From assembly GCA_030592025.1 (NCBI GenBank), contig JAUUZX010000015.1:1-10189 (forward strand): a stretch of 10,189 nucleotides of DNA, in the 5' to 3' direction. A model generated the notes under the pieces. It worked only from the letters and a program-made list of their open reading frames with translations. It had not been told where the DNA came from and made no database searches. Position numbers and translations under genes: made by a program. Each line of letters opens with the position of its first letter. Within the stretch, counting starts at the first letter, position 1. The DNA is from a bacterium. GTDB lineage: Bacteria > Krumholzibacteriota > Krumholzibacteria > LZORAL124-64-63. Positions 1-6,867 of the stretch are shown piece after piece.

Positions 1-869
1 CCCATCTCGCCGCCGAACGTTTCTCCGATCTGCTCGATACGGTGCGCGCGGCCAATCCGGGCAGTGCGCGCCTGCACGCGGCCCGGATCCGGCTGGCGAC
101 CTTCACCCGCGACAAGCTCGGTGAGCCGGCCCTGGCCGCCCGTCGCCTGGAGTCCATGCTGCTGGACCTGGATCTCTCCACCGAGGGGGTGGCCCTCGTG
201 CGCCTGACCCTCGGGGAGTGCTACCTGGCAGCGGGGGACACCGCCCGCGGCCGCACCGTCCTGACCAGCCTGGGCCGGGACCGCGACTTCCGGCAGGCGG
301 CCGGCCACGCCCACTACCACCTGGCCCGACTGGACCTGGCCGAGGGTCATTACGCCACGGCCCGTGATCGTTTTGCCGCGGTGGCCCTGGACAACCCGGC
401 CGCGTCCTACGCCAACGAGTCTCTCGCCCTGGGCCTGGCTGTCGCCGAGGAACTCGACAACCCCAGCGGCGGCCCGGTCGTGCTGGAACTGTACACACCG
501 AGCGTGTACTTCGAACTCGTCGCCGATCCGGCCGCGCGGCGCACGGCCTTGCGGGAATTCGTCGACGGAGCGGCGCTCCTGGTCGACACTTCCGAGCCCC
601 AGCGCCTGCTGGAACGGGGGCGCTGGGAATTGGCGGAGGTCGAGATGGCCGCCGGTGACCCCGCAGCCGCCCTGGCGCTGCTGGCCACCATCACCGCGGA
701 GCACGCCGCCGGCCGCTACCCCGCAGCCGCCCTGGCCGAGACCGCCCGCCTGCTCGCGGAAGACGACCGTCCCGACGAGGCCCGCGCGGCCCTCGAGCGC
801 CTGCTGACCCAGTACCCCGACGCTCTGGTCGCCGACGACGCACGCGACCGTTTGAGGAGTCTGCCGTGA
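1..869 (+). CDS. TPR-repeat protein, C-terminal part (5' end outside window)
   Basis: The reading frame is open from the left edge of the window (codons from base 3) to the TGA at 867-869. A GTG lies at 42, but coding-like sequence continues upstream of it, so I treat the gene as truncated by the window and not as starting there. The visible 289 or so residues are alanine- and leucine-rich helix pairs of TPR type, for example a unit around GHYATARDRFAAVALDNP and another around DRPDEARAALERLLTQYP near the C-terminus. No enzyme motif, membrane segment or signal peptide is visible in this part. TPR proteins usually act as protein-binding scaffolds, and bacterial examples with this Tol-Pal/BamD-like look are often periplasmic. 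The stop codon overlaps the GTG start of the next gene by 4 bp (GTGA), so the two are probably co-transcribed and translationally coupled. The exact partner and function cannot be read from the sequence. Confidence 0.8.
   Translation, partial: HLAAERFSDLLDTVRAANPGSARLHAARIRLATFTRDKLGEPALAARRLESMLLDLDLSTEGVALVRLTLGECYLAAGDTARGRTVLTSLGRDRDFRQAAGHAHYHLARLDLAEGHYATARDRFAAVALDNPAASYANESLALGLAVAEELDNPSGGPVVLELYTPSVYFELVADPAARRTALREFVDGAALLVDTSEPQRLLERGRWELAEVEMAAGDPAAALALLATITAEHAAGRYPAAALAETARLLAEDDRPDEARAALERLLTQYPDALVADDARDRLRSLP
658..736 (+). repeat. 19-nt exact direct repeat inside TPR gene
   Basis: The 19 bases at 658-676 recur exactly at 718-736, 60 bp apart and in the same reading frame. 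The copies encode PAAALA after Asp in the first case and after Tyr in the second. They fall in neighbouring helices of the TPR region, so a repeat-protein origin or a small duplication of a GC-rich codon string explains them. Confidence 0.6.
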
Positions 870-1252
870 AGGTGATCCGACGCCTGCTCCTGGCCACCGT
901 CCTGGCCCTGACCGCGGTCCCGGCCTCGGCCCAGTACCTGCTCGTGCCCATGGACCTGACCCAGACGAATCACCTGCGCGCCTACGGCCACGCCTTCCAC
1001 ACCCTCGAGGCCGGCGCCAAGGTGAACTGGCTCCTCAACTACCGGGGCGGCAGTTTCCTCATGGACGACACCGCCCGCGCCCGTCTGGACGCGCGCCTGC
1101 TCGGCATTGATTTCGAGATGGTGGACGACGCCACCGTCGCGGCCATCCGCGCCACGGTGGCCCAGGAGAACATGGAGGAGGTGCTGCTGGAGAAACCGCC
1201 GCGGATCGCCGTCTACAGCCCCCCAATAAACTGCCCTGGGACGATGCCGTGA
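866..1252 (+). CDS. Exported 'asparagine synthetase B'-family protein, N-terminal piece (frameshifted)
   Basis: The GTG start at 866 is preceded by a strong Shine-Dalgarno GAGGAG (854-859, 6-nt spacer) and overlaps the upstream TPR gene by 4 bp. The first 22 or so residues form a signal peptide: MKVIRR, a hydrophobic LLLATVLALTAVPA core, then an ASA-Q cleavage site. The mature part begins QYLLVPMDLTQTNHLRAYG and continues with VNWLLNYRGGSF. This matches a conserved exported family that I recall from Bacteroidota genomes, annotated there as asparagine synthetase B although it lacks the Asn synthase and class II glutaminase domains. Sequence up to about residue 118 (RIAVYSPP) fits the family. 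The last ten residues before TGA 1250-1252 are out of frame, because family-like sequence resumes in another frame immediately after the C run at 1219-1224. This entry is therefore the 5' part of one gene ending at 2127, not a separate 128-residue protein. Confidence 0.75.
   Translation: MKVIRRLLLATVLALTAVPASAQYLLVPMDLTQTNHLRAYGHAFHTLEAGAKVNWLLNYRGGSFLMDDTARARLDARLLGIDFEMVDDATVAAIRATVAQENMEEVLLEKPPRIAVYSPPINCPGTMP
1219..1225 (+). other. Frameshift site joining the two pieces (C6 run)
   Basis: Six C residues at 1219-1224 are followed by A. One extra C here would give in-frame YSPPNKLPWDDAVTLALTYAE and a single 420-residue product (866-2127 plus one base is exactly 421 codons). Read as it stands, the heptamer C CCC CCA has the X XXY YYZ form of a -1 slippery site. 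A consensus error or a real one-base deletion is the simpler explanation. Confidence 0.7.
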
Positions 1253-2127
1253 CCCTGGCCCTCACCTACGCCGAGGTCCCCTACGACGTGATCTACGACG
1301 CGGACGTGCTGGGCGGACGCCTGGGTGACTACGACTGGCTGCACCTGCACCACGAGGATTTCACGGGCCAGTACGGCAAGTTCTACGCGAGCTTCGGGCT
1401 GGAGCCCTGGTACCTGGAGCAGAAGCTCTTCCACGAGGAGTTGGCGGGGATCCTGGGATTCCCCACGGTGTGGGCGTTGAAGCACGCGGTGGCCGTCACC
1501 ATCAGGGACTACATCGAGGGCGGGGGGTTTCTCTTCGCCATGTGCTCGGCCACCGACACCATCGACATCGCGTTGGCCTGGCTGGACACGGACATCGTGC
1601 CGGAGCCCTTCGACGGCACGGGCATGGACCCGGCCTGGCGCGGTCGCGTCGACTACGACGCCACCTTCGCCTTCCGCGACTTCAAGTTGACGACCAACCC
1701 CCTCGTGTACGAGTTCTCCGACCTGGACACGAGCAACTACGCCGCCATGCGCGGGGCGCTGGCCGACTACTTCACCCTCTTCGACTTCGCCGCCAAGTAC
1801 GATCCGGTGCCGGCCATGCTCACCCAGAACCACGTCAACGTCATCAATGGTTTCCTCGGGCAGACGACGGGCTACGGCCGGCGCCATCTCAAGCGGTCGG
1901 TCATCGTCCTGGCGGCGGTCGAGGGGACCGAGGAGGTCAAGTATCTCCACGGCAAGCGCGGGTTGGGCACCTGGACGTTCCTCGGCGGTCACGATCCCGA
2001 GGACTACCAGCACCGCGTCGGCGATCCCCCCACCGATCTCGATCTGTACCCGACCTCGCCCGGCTACCGGTTGATCCTCAACAACGTCCTCTTCCCGGCC
2101 GCCCGCAAGAAGCCCCAGAAGACCTGA
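1249..2127 (+). CDS. Exported 'asparagine synthetase B'-family protein, C-terminal piece (frameshifted)
   Basis: This frame continues the protein that begins at 866. The GTG at 1249 has no convincing ribosome binding site and is probably an internal Val codon, since family-like residues (NKLPWDDA) already lie just upstream in this frame from 1225. Conserved-looking blocks are YDWLHLHHEDFTGQYGKF, GGGFLFAMCSATDTIDIALA, FDFAAKYDPVPAMLTQNH, GLGTWTFLGGHDPEDYQH and SPGYRLILNNVLFPAARKK near the end. The GGGFLFAMCSA segment resembles the nucleophile-elbow region of ThuA/class I glutamine-amidotransferase-like folds, with Cys in a plausible position. That is a structural guess, not an assigned activity. 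Asparagine synthesis is not supported: no N-terminal Cys nucleophile and no PP-loop motif are present. The full-length protein would be periplasmic or surface-exposed. If the frameshift is real in the cell, the gene is probably a recent pseudogene, because both halves are otherwise intact. Confidence 0.75.
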   Translation: MTLALTYAEVPYDVIYDADVLGGRLGDYDWLHLHHEDFTGQYGKFYASFGLEPWYLEQKLFHEELAGILGFPTVWALKHAVAVTIRDYIEGGGFLFAMCSATDTIDIALAWLDTDIVPEPFDGTGMDPAWRGRVDYDATFAFRDFKLTTNPLVYEFSDLDTSNYAAMRGALADYFTLFDFAAKYDPVPAMLTQNHVNVINGFLGQTTGYGRRHLKRSVIVLAAVEGTEEVKYLHGKRGLGTWTFLGGHDPEDYQHRVGDPPTDLDLYPTSPGYRLILNNVLFPAARKKPQKT

Positions 2128-2140
2128 GATACCACCAAAT

Positions 2141-2159
2141 GCGTTGCGGATCCCAACGC
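2141..2159 (+). terminator. Possible stem-loop after the exported-protein gene
   Basis: The arms GCGTTG (2141-2146) and CAACGC (2154-2159) pair perfectly around a 7-nt loop, 13 nt after the TGA at 2127. No U-tract follows (CTACTGTTTAC), so it is a weak terminator candidate or simply a stem-loop in the leader of the next gene. Confidence 0.3.
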
Positions 2160-2235
2160 CTACTGTTTACATGGGAGTGATACGTCGACGATGTTCATCA
2201 GGCGGGCGCGAGGCGCCCGGTTCCGGGAGTTGCCC

Positions 2236-2424
2236 ATGGAACATTATCCCGCATGCAAGAAATGCGATGACGGCCTGCTGTTGCCGTTGTCGGATTACGG
2301 ACGTGACGGCGCGGCCATCCACTACAAGGCCTGGGTCTGCCACAATCCGAACTGCGGTTTCAGCATCAGGATCGACAACGGTGAGATCAGCCTGGGCCAC
2401 CAGATCCGCGAAAGCGTTCGCTGA
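2236..2424 (+). CDS. Small zinc-ribbon protein (62 aa), function unknown
   Basis: I choose the ATG at 2236 because GGGAG (2225-2229) sits 6 nt upstream and the family-like sequence starts there. An in-frame ATG at 2191 would add 15 basic residues (MFIRRARGARFRELP), but its nearest purine-rich stretch is 13 nt away. The 62-residue product has two Cys pairs, C7-x2-C10 (ACKKC) and C35-x4-C40 (CHNPNC), separated by an LLPLSDYG...YKAWVC core. This is a typical zinc-ribbon layout with a rubredoxin-like pair of knuckles. The regular spacing, the hydrophobic strand pattern and the good SD argue for a real gene. I do not recognise a named function; such small ribbons often bind nucleic acid or are subunits of larger complexes, which is inference. 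It stands alone, convergent with the protease gene on the other strand. Confidence 0.7.
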   Translation: MEHYPACKKCDDGLLLPLSDYGRDGAAIHYKAWVCHNPNCGFSIRIDNGEISLGHQIRESVR

Positions 2425-2436
2425 CGCCCCAGTCAG
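2421..2436. terminator. Weak hairpin between convergent genes
   Basis: CTGAC (2421-2425) and GTCAG (2432-2436) form a 5-bp stem with a 6-nt loop. It overlaps the zinc-ribbon stop codon and lies 9 nt past the end of the opposing protease gene. It could act as a small bidirectional terminator, but neither side has a U-run, so confidence is low. Confidence 0.25.
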
Positions 2437-2445
2437 AAATCCCCC

Positions 2446-3264
2446 CTACAACGCTCGCCGGCCGGCCCCGAGGAGGGCACGGCCCAGCAGGATCAGCAGA
2501 ACGACCGATCCCCCGTTGATCAGCCCATCCGTCCACGTGAGAGGCGCCGGCTCCCCCGGCACGTCCTGCGCCGTCATCATGAGGACGAGGGAAAGGCCGT
2601 TGTAGAGGGCGTGGGCGGCCCAGCACGCCCACAGGGATCGTGTCGCCTCCCAGATGAAGGCCAGCATGAGGCCGACCCCCACCAGACCGAACAGGTACCA
2701 GGGCTCGCCGTGGGCGAGGGCGAAGATTAGCGAGGTGACGACGGCGGCAGCCCCGCGCCCCCACATCCCCGCTGCCAGCCGTTGCAGCAGCGCGCGGAAG
2801 ACGATCTCCTCGGCCAGGGGGGCAGCCAGGACGATGGCCACCACGGCCAGCAGCAGGCCCGTGGCGGTGTCGGGCATGCTCTCGTTCACCAGGCGCAACC
2901 ACTCGGGATCCGGTGGGTGGAGCCGCGACGACCAACCGGCCAGGAGCGAGACCGGGGGCACGCTGGCCAGGGCGATACCCGCGGCCAGCAGCATCGGCGC
3001 GGTCCCGGGGCGCCGGAGACCCAGATCGGCCACGGGCTGCAGCGATCCGGACAGGGTGAGCAGCACGAGGGGGGCCACCACGCCCAGCAGGGCGCCGGCC
3101 AGGGTCGGGGCCACGAGGCCTCCGTCCAGCAGATAGACCAGGATCTGCACCGCGAAATTCGCTGCCAGCAGGGCCACCGCCAGCGCGAGGATGCGCCGGC
3201 GGCTCCAGTGGGTCCAGATGCTGGCCACGAGGTGGGGGCGCGGTGTTGGTTCCAGGTGCGACAT
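2446..3264 (-). CDS. CPBP-family intramembrane metalloprotease (CAAX protease/Abi-like)
   Basis: The 272-residue membrane protein has about eight hydrophobic segments (for example around 25-46, 52-72, 88-110, 134-150, 174-206 and 250-268) and the three CPBP signature motifs: E152-E153-x3-R157 (EEIVFR), F181-x3-H185 (FALAH) and H218-x3-N222 (HALYN). In this family the two Glu and the two His form an intramembrane catalytic site. Known members include Rce1 CAAX proteases and bacterial immunity or peptide-processing proteins. The substrate here is unknown. The chosen start is ATG 3264, with a purine-rich AGGAGGAGGG upstream on the minus strand at a longish spacing of about 14 nt. An upstream in-frame extension (35 residues, Arg/Gly-rich, no hydrophobic pattern) runs across the promoter region of the divergent operon and is less likely. 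The gene is monocistronic as seen here. Confidence 0.85.
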   Translation of the reverse strand: MSHLEPTPRPHLVASIWTHWSRRRILALAVALLAANFAVQILVYLLDGGLVAPTLAGALLGVVAPLVLLTLSGSLQPVADLGLRRPGTAPMLLAAGIALASVPPVSLLAGWSSRLHPPDPEWLRLVNESMPDTATGLLLAVVAIVLAAPLAEEIVFRALLQRLAAGMWGRGAAAVVTSLIFALAHGEPWYLFGLVGVGLMLAFIWEATRSLWACWAAHALYNGLSLVLMMTAQDVPGEPAPLTWTDGLINGGSVVLLILLGRALLGAGRRAL

Positions 3265-3383
3265 GGTGCCATGATCGGCCCTCCTCCTCTTCCCTGCAAC
3301 CGCTCTCTGGCTGCGAGGCAGCCCTGTGCAAGGGCCCGCCGGTGCATTAACTTGGACCCGGGACCCCAACGAAAGGTGCCGTC
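3265..3383. promoter_or_regulatory. Divergent intergenic region between protease and HAD operon
   Basis: These 119 bp must carry the promoters of both divergent genes. A perfect 6-bp inverted repeat, GGCTGC (3309-3314) and GCAGCC (3318-3323) with a GAG loop, lies near the middle and could be an operator or an RNA hairpin. The most AT-rich spot is GCATTAACTT (3344-3353). I cannot assign clear -35/-10 boxes on either strand. Confidence 0.35.
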
Positions 3384-4115
3384 GTGCCCGAACGTGCCAT
3401 CGACGCGGTGATTTTCGACCTGGACAACACGCTCACCGATTTCATGCGAGCCAAGGAAGAGTCCATCCGTGCGGCGGCGGCCGCCATGGTAGACGCGGGC
3501 CTGCCCATGGGCGCCGACGAGGCCAAGGAGCGTGTTTTTGCCATCTACCGCGACCTGGGCATCGAGCATCAGCGGGTCTTCAACCTTTTCCTCGAGGAGA
3601 CCGTCGGCAAGGTGGACAACGCGATCCTCGCCGCGGCGGTCGTGGCCTACCGGCGCGCGCGGGACAGCGCCCTCGTGCTCTATCCCCACGCCAAACTCGT
3701 GCTGAACCGGCTGCTCAAGGAGGGCTACAAGCTCGCCGTGGTGAGCGACGCTCCGGGCTTCGAGGCCTGGATGCGCCTGACCTACCTGGGCCTGCAGCAC
3801 ACCTTCGACGTGGTGCTCACCTTCGACGACACGGGACACCACAAGCCCGACCCCACGGGCTTCCGCATGGCGCTGGAGAAACTCGGCGTGGCGCCGGCAC
3901 GCGCGGTGGTCATCGGCGACTGGAAGGAGCGGGACATTCTCGGCGGCCGCAACGCGGGGCTCCACACGGTGTACGCCAGCTATGGCGACCAGTACAGCCA
4001 GTACGCGGACAAGTCGCTGGAATCCGAGGTGGTGCCGGACTTCGTGGTGAACGACCTGCTGGAGCTCCTGGACGTGGTCGATCAACTCAATGGCGTGGCG
4101 GGACGGGAGGTCTGA
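3384..4115 (+). CDS. HAD-superfamily hydrolase, subfamily IA (probable phosphatase)
   Basis: This 243-residue protein has all four HAD motifs. Motif I is D12-L-D14-N-T (nucleophile and acid/base Asp). Motif II is S121 in VVSDAP, motif III is K154 in HHKPDP, and motif IV is G178-D179-x4-D184 in IGDWKERD. Residues from about 20 to 95 form an alpha-helical cap of C1 type. Overall length and order resemble the TIGR02253-type small-molecule phosphatases, but the substrate cannot be read from the sequence. The start is GTG 3384 with an AAAGGTG ribosome site (3372-3378). It is the first gene of a tight operon: only one base separates its TGA from the ATG of the NAD(P)HX repair gene. That suggests a metabolite-repair or detoxification phosphatase, which is inference from context. 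Confidence 0.85.
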   Translation: MPERAIDAVIFDLDNTLTDFMRAKEESIRAAAAAMVDAGLPMGADEAKERVFAIYRDLGIEHQRVFNLFLEETVGKVDNAILAAAVVAYRRARDSALVLYPHAKLVLNRLLKEGYKLAVVSDAPGFEAWMRLTYLGLQHTFDVVLTFDDTGHHKPDPTGFRMALEKLGVAPARAVVIGDWKERDILGGRNAGLHTVYASYGDQYSQYADKSLESEVVPDFVVNDLLELLDVVDQLNGVAGREV

Positions 4116-4116
4116 G

Positions 4117-5793
4117 ATGCGGGTGTGCACGGCGGCCCAGATGGCGGCCATCGACCGGGATACCATTGCCGGCGGCGTGCCCGGTATCGAGCTCATGGAG
4201 CGGGCCGGCGCGGTGGTGGCGGAGGTCGTCCTGGAGCAACTCTCCGCGACGGCCCATCCCGACAATCACGGTGACGACCATGGCCACGATCACGATGACG
4301 ATCACGGCTGCGACCACGGCGAAGCCGGGGACCGTGTCCTCGTCCTGTGCGGCAAGGGCAACAACGGCGGCGACGGTCTGGTGGCGGCGCGCCTGCTGGC
4401 CGCCGAAGGCGCCCTGGTGGTCGTCCTGCTGCTGGCCGAGGTGGCGGACCTCAGCCCCAACGCCGCCACCAACCTGAACCGACTCCCGGCCACCGTGCAG
4501 GTGGTCACCCCGGGCCGCGAAGCCTGGATCGCCACCGTGGAGGAGGAACTGGCCGCCGCCGATCTCGTGGTCGACGCGGTCTTCGGCACGGGCATCACGC
4601 CACCCCTGCGCTCGCCCTACCCCGAGATCTTCCGCGCCGTCAACGATGCGGGCCTGCCCTGCGTGGCGGCGGACATCCCCTCGGGTGTCGGGGGCGATGA
4701 CGGTCGGGTGGCGCCGGTGGCCATCGCCGCCGACGTGACCGTCACCATGGGGCTGCCCAAGCGTGGCCTGCTTCTGCCCCCGGGCCGCGACTTCGCCGGC
4801 GAGATCGTCGTGGCGGACATCGGCTTCCCGGATGACGTCTGCGCGCGCCACGCCCCGGATCACCACTGGCTTGCCGACGAAGACTACCTCGAACTGCTGC
4901 CACCCCGGCCCACGGACACCCACAAGTACCGCTGCGGCACCCTGCTCGTGCTGGCCGGTTCCCGCACCTACGGCGGCGCCGCCCATCTGGCGGGCATGGG
5001 CGCCCTGCGTTCGGGCGCAGGTCTGGTGACGCTGGCGGCGCCCCGTTGCCTGGAGACGGCGCTCCGGGTGGGGTTGCCCGAGGTCATCGTGGCGCCCTTG
5101 GCCGAAACACCCAACGGCACCATCGCCCCGTTGGACGCTGCGGCCCTGGCGCCGCTTCTGGATCGACGGGGGGCCCTGGCCGTGGGGCCGGGCCTGGGCG
5201 CGGACCCGGACACCGACGCCTGGATCGTGGAGATGCTCGCCACCGCCGCGTTGCCCCTGGTCGTGGACGCCGACGCCCTGAGCGCCTTCGCCCGCACGGG
5301 TGAGACGCCCCGCTTCGCCCACACCGAGGTGATCCTCACGCCCCACGCAGGCGAACTGGCGCGCCTGACCGGCCTGACCGCGGACGAGATCGCCTCCCGG
5401 CGTTTCGAGGTGGCCGCGGACTGCGCGGCCCGCTGGCGGTGCGTCCTGCTGCTGAAGGGATCGCCGACCCTGGTGGCCATGCCCGACGGTCGCGTCCACA
5501 TCAACGGGACCGGGGACGATGCCTTGGCCCGGGGCGGGTCCGGTGACGTGCTGACCGGCCTGCTGGCCGGTCTCCTGGCCCAGGGCCTGGGCGCGGGGGA
5601 AGCGGCGCTGCTGGGTGCGCACGTCCATGGCCGTGCCGGCACCCTGGCCGCGTCGGGCCGCAGCACCCGGGGCGTCCTGGTGCGGGAGATCGCCGACGCC
5701 ATCGGCCCCGTCTTCGAGGCCATGGAGAAGGAGGCGTCGGCCGACGCCGCCCTGCGCGAGCGGATCTGGCCCACGGGGGACGCGACGTGTTGA
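4117..5793 (+). CDS. nnr: Bifunctional NAD(P)H-hydrate epimerase / ADP-dependent NAD(P)HX dehydratase
   Basis: The enzyme repairs hydrated NADH and NADPH: the N-terminal YjeF_N domain epimerises R- and S-NAD(P)HX, and the C-terminal ribokinase-like domain dehydrates the S form with ADP. Of 558 residues, about 1-235 are the epimerase, with MERAG near residue 27, the nucleotide-binding G79-KGNNGGDG, D153-AVFGTG and ADIPSG. Residues 265-535 are the dehydratase, with TPHAGELARL (408-417), LLKGSPT (445-451) and GGSGDVLTG (473-481), where D477 is the expected catalytic Asp. The segment before GGSGD reads TGDDALAR where TGNPGMAT is usual. ATG 4117 is preferred over ATG 4090 because GGGAGG (4105-4110) lies 6 nt before it and the domain begins there. 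Residues 47-68 are a striking His/Asp-rich insertion (see findings). The gene follows the HAD gene by one base and overlaps tsaD by 7 bp. Confidence 0.92.
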   Translation: MRVCTAAQMAAIDRDTIAGGVPGIELMERAGAVVAEVVLEQLSATAHPDNHGDDHGHDHDDDHGCDHGEAGDRVLVLCGKGNNGGDGLVAARLLAAEGALVVVLLLAEVADLSPNAATNLNRLPATVQVVTPGREAWIATVEEELAAADLVVDAVFGTGITPPLRSPYPEIFRAVNDAGLPCVAADIPSGVGGDDGRVAPVAIAADVTVTMGLPKRGLLLPPGRDFAGEIVVADIGFPDDVCARHAPDHHWLADEDYLELLPPRPTDTHKYRCGTLLVLAGSRTYGGAAHLAGMGALRSGAGLVTLAAPRCLETALRVGLPEVIVAPLAETPNGTIAPLDAAALAPLLDRRGALAVGPGLGADPDTDAWIVEMLATAALPLVVDADALSAFARTGETPRFAHTEVILTPHAGELARLTGLTADEIASRRFEVAADCAARWRCVLLLKGSPTLVAMPDGRVHINGTGDDALARGGSGDVLTGLLAGLLAQGLGAGEAALLGAHVHGRAGTLAASGRSTRGVLVREIADAIGPVFEAMEKEASADAALRERIWPTGDATC

Positions 5794-6797
5794 TCCTCGG
5801 CATCGAGACGTCCTGCGACGATACGAGCGTGGCCCTCTACGACAGCGACAGCGGCGTAACCCAGAACCTCGTCAGTTCCCAGGTGGAGCTCCACGACGTT
5901 TGCGGCGGCGTTGTGCCCGAGCTGGCGTCCCGTGCCCACCTGGTGAACCTGCTGCCCCTGATCGACACCCTGCTGCAGCGGCAGGGCATCACCCTGGCGG
6001 ACCTGGACGGAGTCGCCGTCACCCGGGGGCCGGGCCTCATCGGCGCCCTGCTGGTGGGCCTGTCCACCGCCAAGGCGGTGGCCATGGCTGCCGACCTGCC
6101 CCTGGTGGGGGTGCACCATATCGAGGGTCACATCCTGGCCAACGCGGTCACGGCGGAGATGGTCCTGCCCGCGGTGGTGCTCGTGGCTTCCGGGGGCCAC
6201 ACCGAGATCATCCACATGCCCGAGGTGGGCCGCTACGAACGCCTGGGTGGCACCCTGGACGACGCTGCCGGCGAGGCCTACGACAAGACCGCCAAGATGC
6301 TGGGCCTGCCCTACCCCGGTGGTCCCCACATCGACCGGCTGGCCGCCAAGGGAACGGCGGGGCGCTTCAAATTCCCCCGCCCGCTCATGAGGGACCCCCG
6401 CCTGGTGTTCAGTTTCAGCGGCCTGAAGACGGCCGTGCGCCTGACCTGCGAGGCGTTGCCCCGTCCCCTCGCCGAGCAGGACGTGGCCGACGTGGCCAGG
6501 GGCGTCCAGGAGGCCATCGTCGAGGTGCTGCTCCATCGCCTCTTCCAGGCGGCGCGGGAGCAGAATGTGAACGCTGTTTACCTGGCCGGTGGCGTCGCGG
6601 CCAACGGTGCCCTGAGGTCCGGGGCTGTCGCCGAGGCCGCCCGCCGGGGATTGCATTGTGTGCTCCCGGATCGGGTGTATTGCACCGACAACGCCGCCAT
6701 GATTGCCTGTGCGGGCTGGCATCACCTGGCCCACGGCCGCCGTGATGGCCTCGATCTGGACAGTTTCGCCCGCGCTCCGCTCACTTCCTGGCGTTGA
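5787..6797 (+). CDS. tsaD: tRNA N6-adenosine threonylcarbamoyltransferase TsaD
   Basis: TsaD, with TsaB and TsaE encoded elsewhere, transfers the threonylcarbamoyl group from threonylcarbamoyl-AMP to A37 of ANN-decoding tRNAs, giving t6A in the cytoplasm. The 336-residue length matches the family (about 337 in E. coli). Signature features are all present: the N-terminal GIETSCDDTSVAL, the metal-binding H111-x3-H115 in VGVHHIEGH, the ASGGHTE loop (134-140), TLDDAAGEAYDK (156-167), GGVAANGALR (268-277) and the C-terminal metal ligand D301 in CTDNAAMIA. The start is GTG 5787, with GGGGGA (5775-5780) 6 nt upstream, overlapping the end of nnr by 7 bp, so translational coupling is likely. It is the last gene of the HAD-nnr-tsaD operon. 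The gene looks intact and functional. Confidence 0.97.
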   Translation: MLILGIETSCDDTSVALYDSDSGVTQNLVSSQVELHDVCGGVVPELASRAHLVNLLPLIDTLLQRQGITLADLDGVAVTRGPGLIGALLVGLSTAKAVAMAADLPLVGVHHIEGHILANAVTAEMVLPAVVLVASGGHTEIIHMPEVGRYERLGGTLDDAAGEAYDKTAKMLGLPYPGGPHIDRLAAKGTAGRFKFPRPLMRDPRLVFSFSGLKTAVRLTCEALPRPLAEQDVADVARGVQEAIVEVLLHRLFQAAREQNVNAVYLAGGVAANGALRSGAVAEAARRGLHCVLPDRVYCTDNAAMIACAGWHHLAHGRRDGLDLDSFARAPLTSWR

Positions 6798-6800
6798 CCC

Positions 6801-6820
6801 GCGTTCCCCACGCTTTCTTG
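6801..6820 (+). terminator. Weak terminator-like hairpin after tsaD
   Basis: GCGT (6801-6804) pairs with ACGC (6810-6813) around a 5-nt loop and is followed by TTTCTTG. The stem is only 4 bp, so this is a marginal Rho-independent terminator. Its place, just after the tsaD stop and just before a promoter, is right for one. Confidence 0.25.
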
Positions 6821-6828
6821 TCGCTTCG

Positions 6829-6843
6829 TGGCACGTACCTTGC
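6829..6843 (+). promoter_or_regulatory. Sigma-54 (-24/-12) promoter
   Basis: TGGCACG-TACC-TTGC matches the sigma-54 consensus TGGCACG-N4-TTGC at every position with exact spacing. The invariant GG is at 6830-6831 (-25/-24) and GC at 6842-6843 (-13/-12). Only the following W position differs (C). The predicted transcription start is about 6855. It lies in the short gap between tsaD and the response-regulator gene, where a promoter is expected. Transcription would need RpoN and an AAA+ enhancer-binding protein, neither of which is in this window. Any enhancer site would lie upstream, inside tsaD. Confidence 0.7.
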
Positions 6844-6867
6844 CTCTTCTCCGTTGGCGCATGCACT

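Noticed and set aside
2144..2172. TTGCGG ... TACATG as a sigma-70 promoter for the zinc-ribbon gene
   Set aside because: The -10 match is only about half of consensus and overlaps a stem-loop, so it is not strong enough to list.
2886..4265. Minus-strand open frame overlapping the HAD gene and protease start
   Set aside because: It runs in a different frame through the CPBP protease N-terminus and antisense to the HAD motifs, and has no recognisable family.
4255..4320. Possible tandem DNA repeat in the His/Asp stretch
   Set aside because: The GAC/CAC-like codons alternate irregularly and do not form exact DNA repeat units, so I treat it as a protein-level feature.
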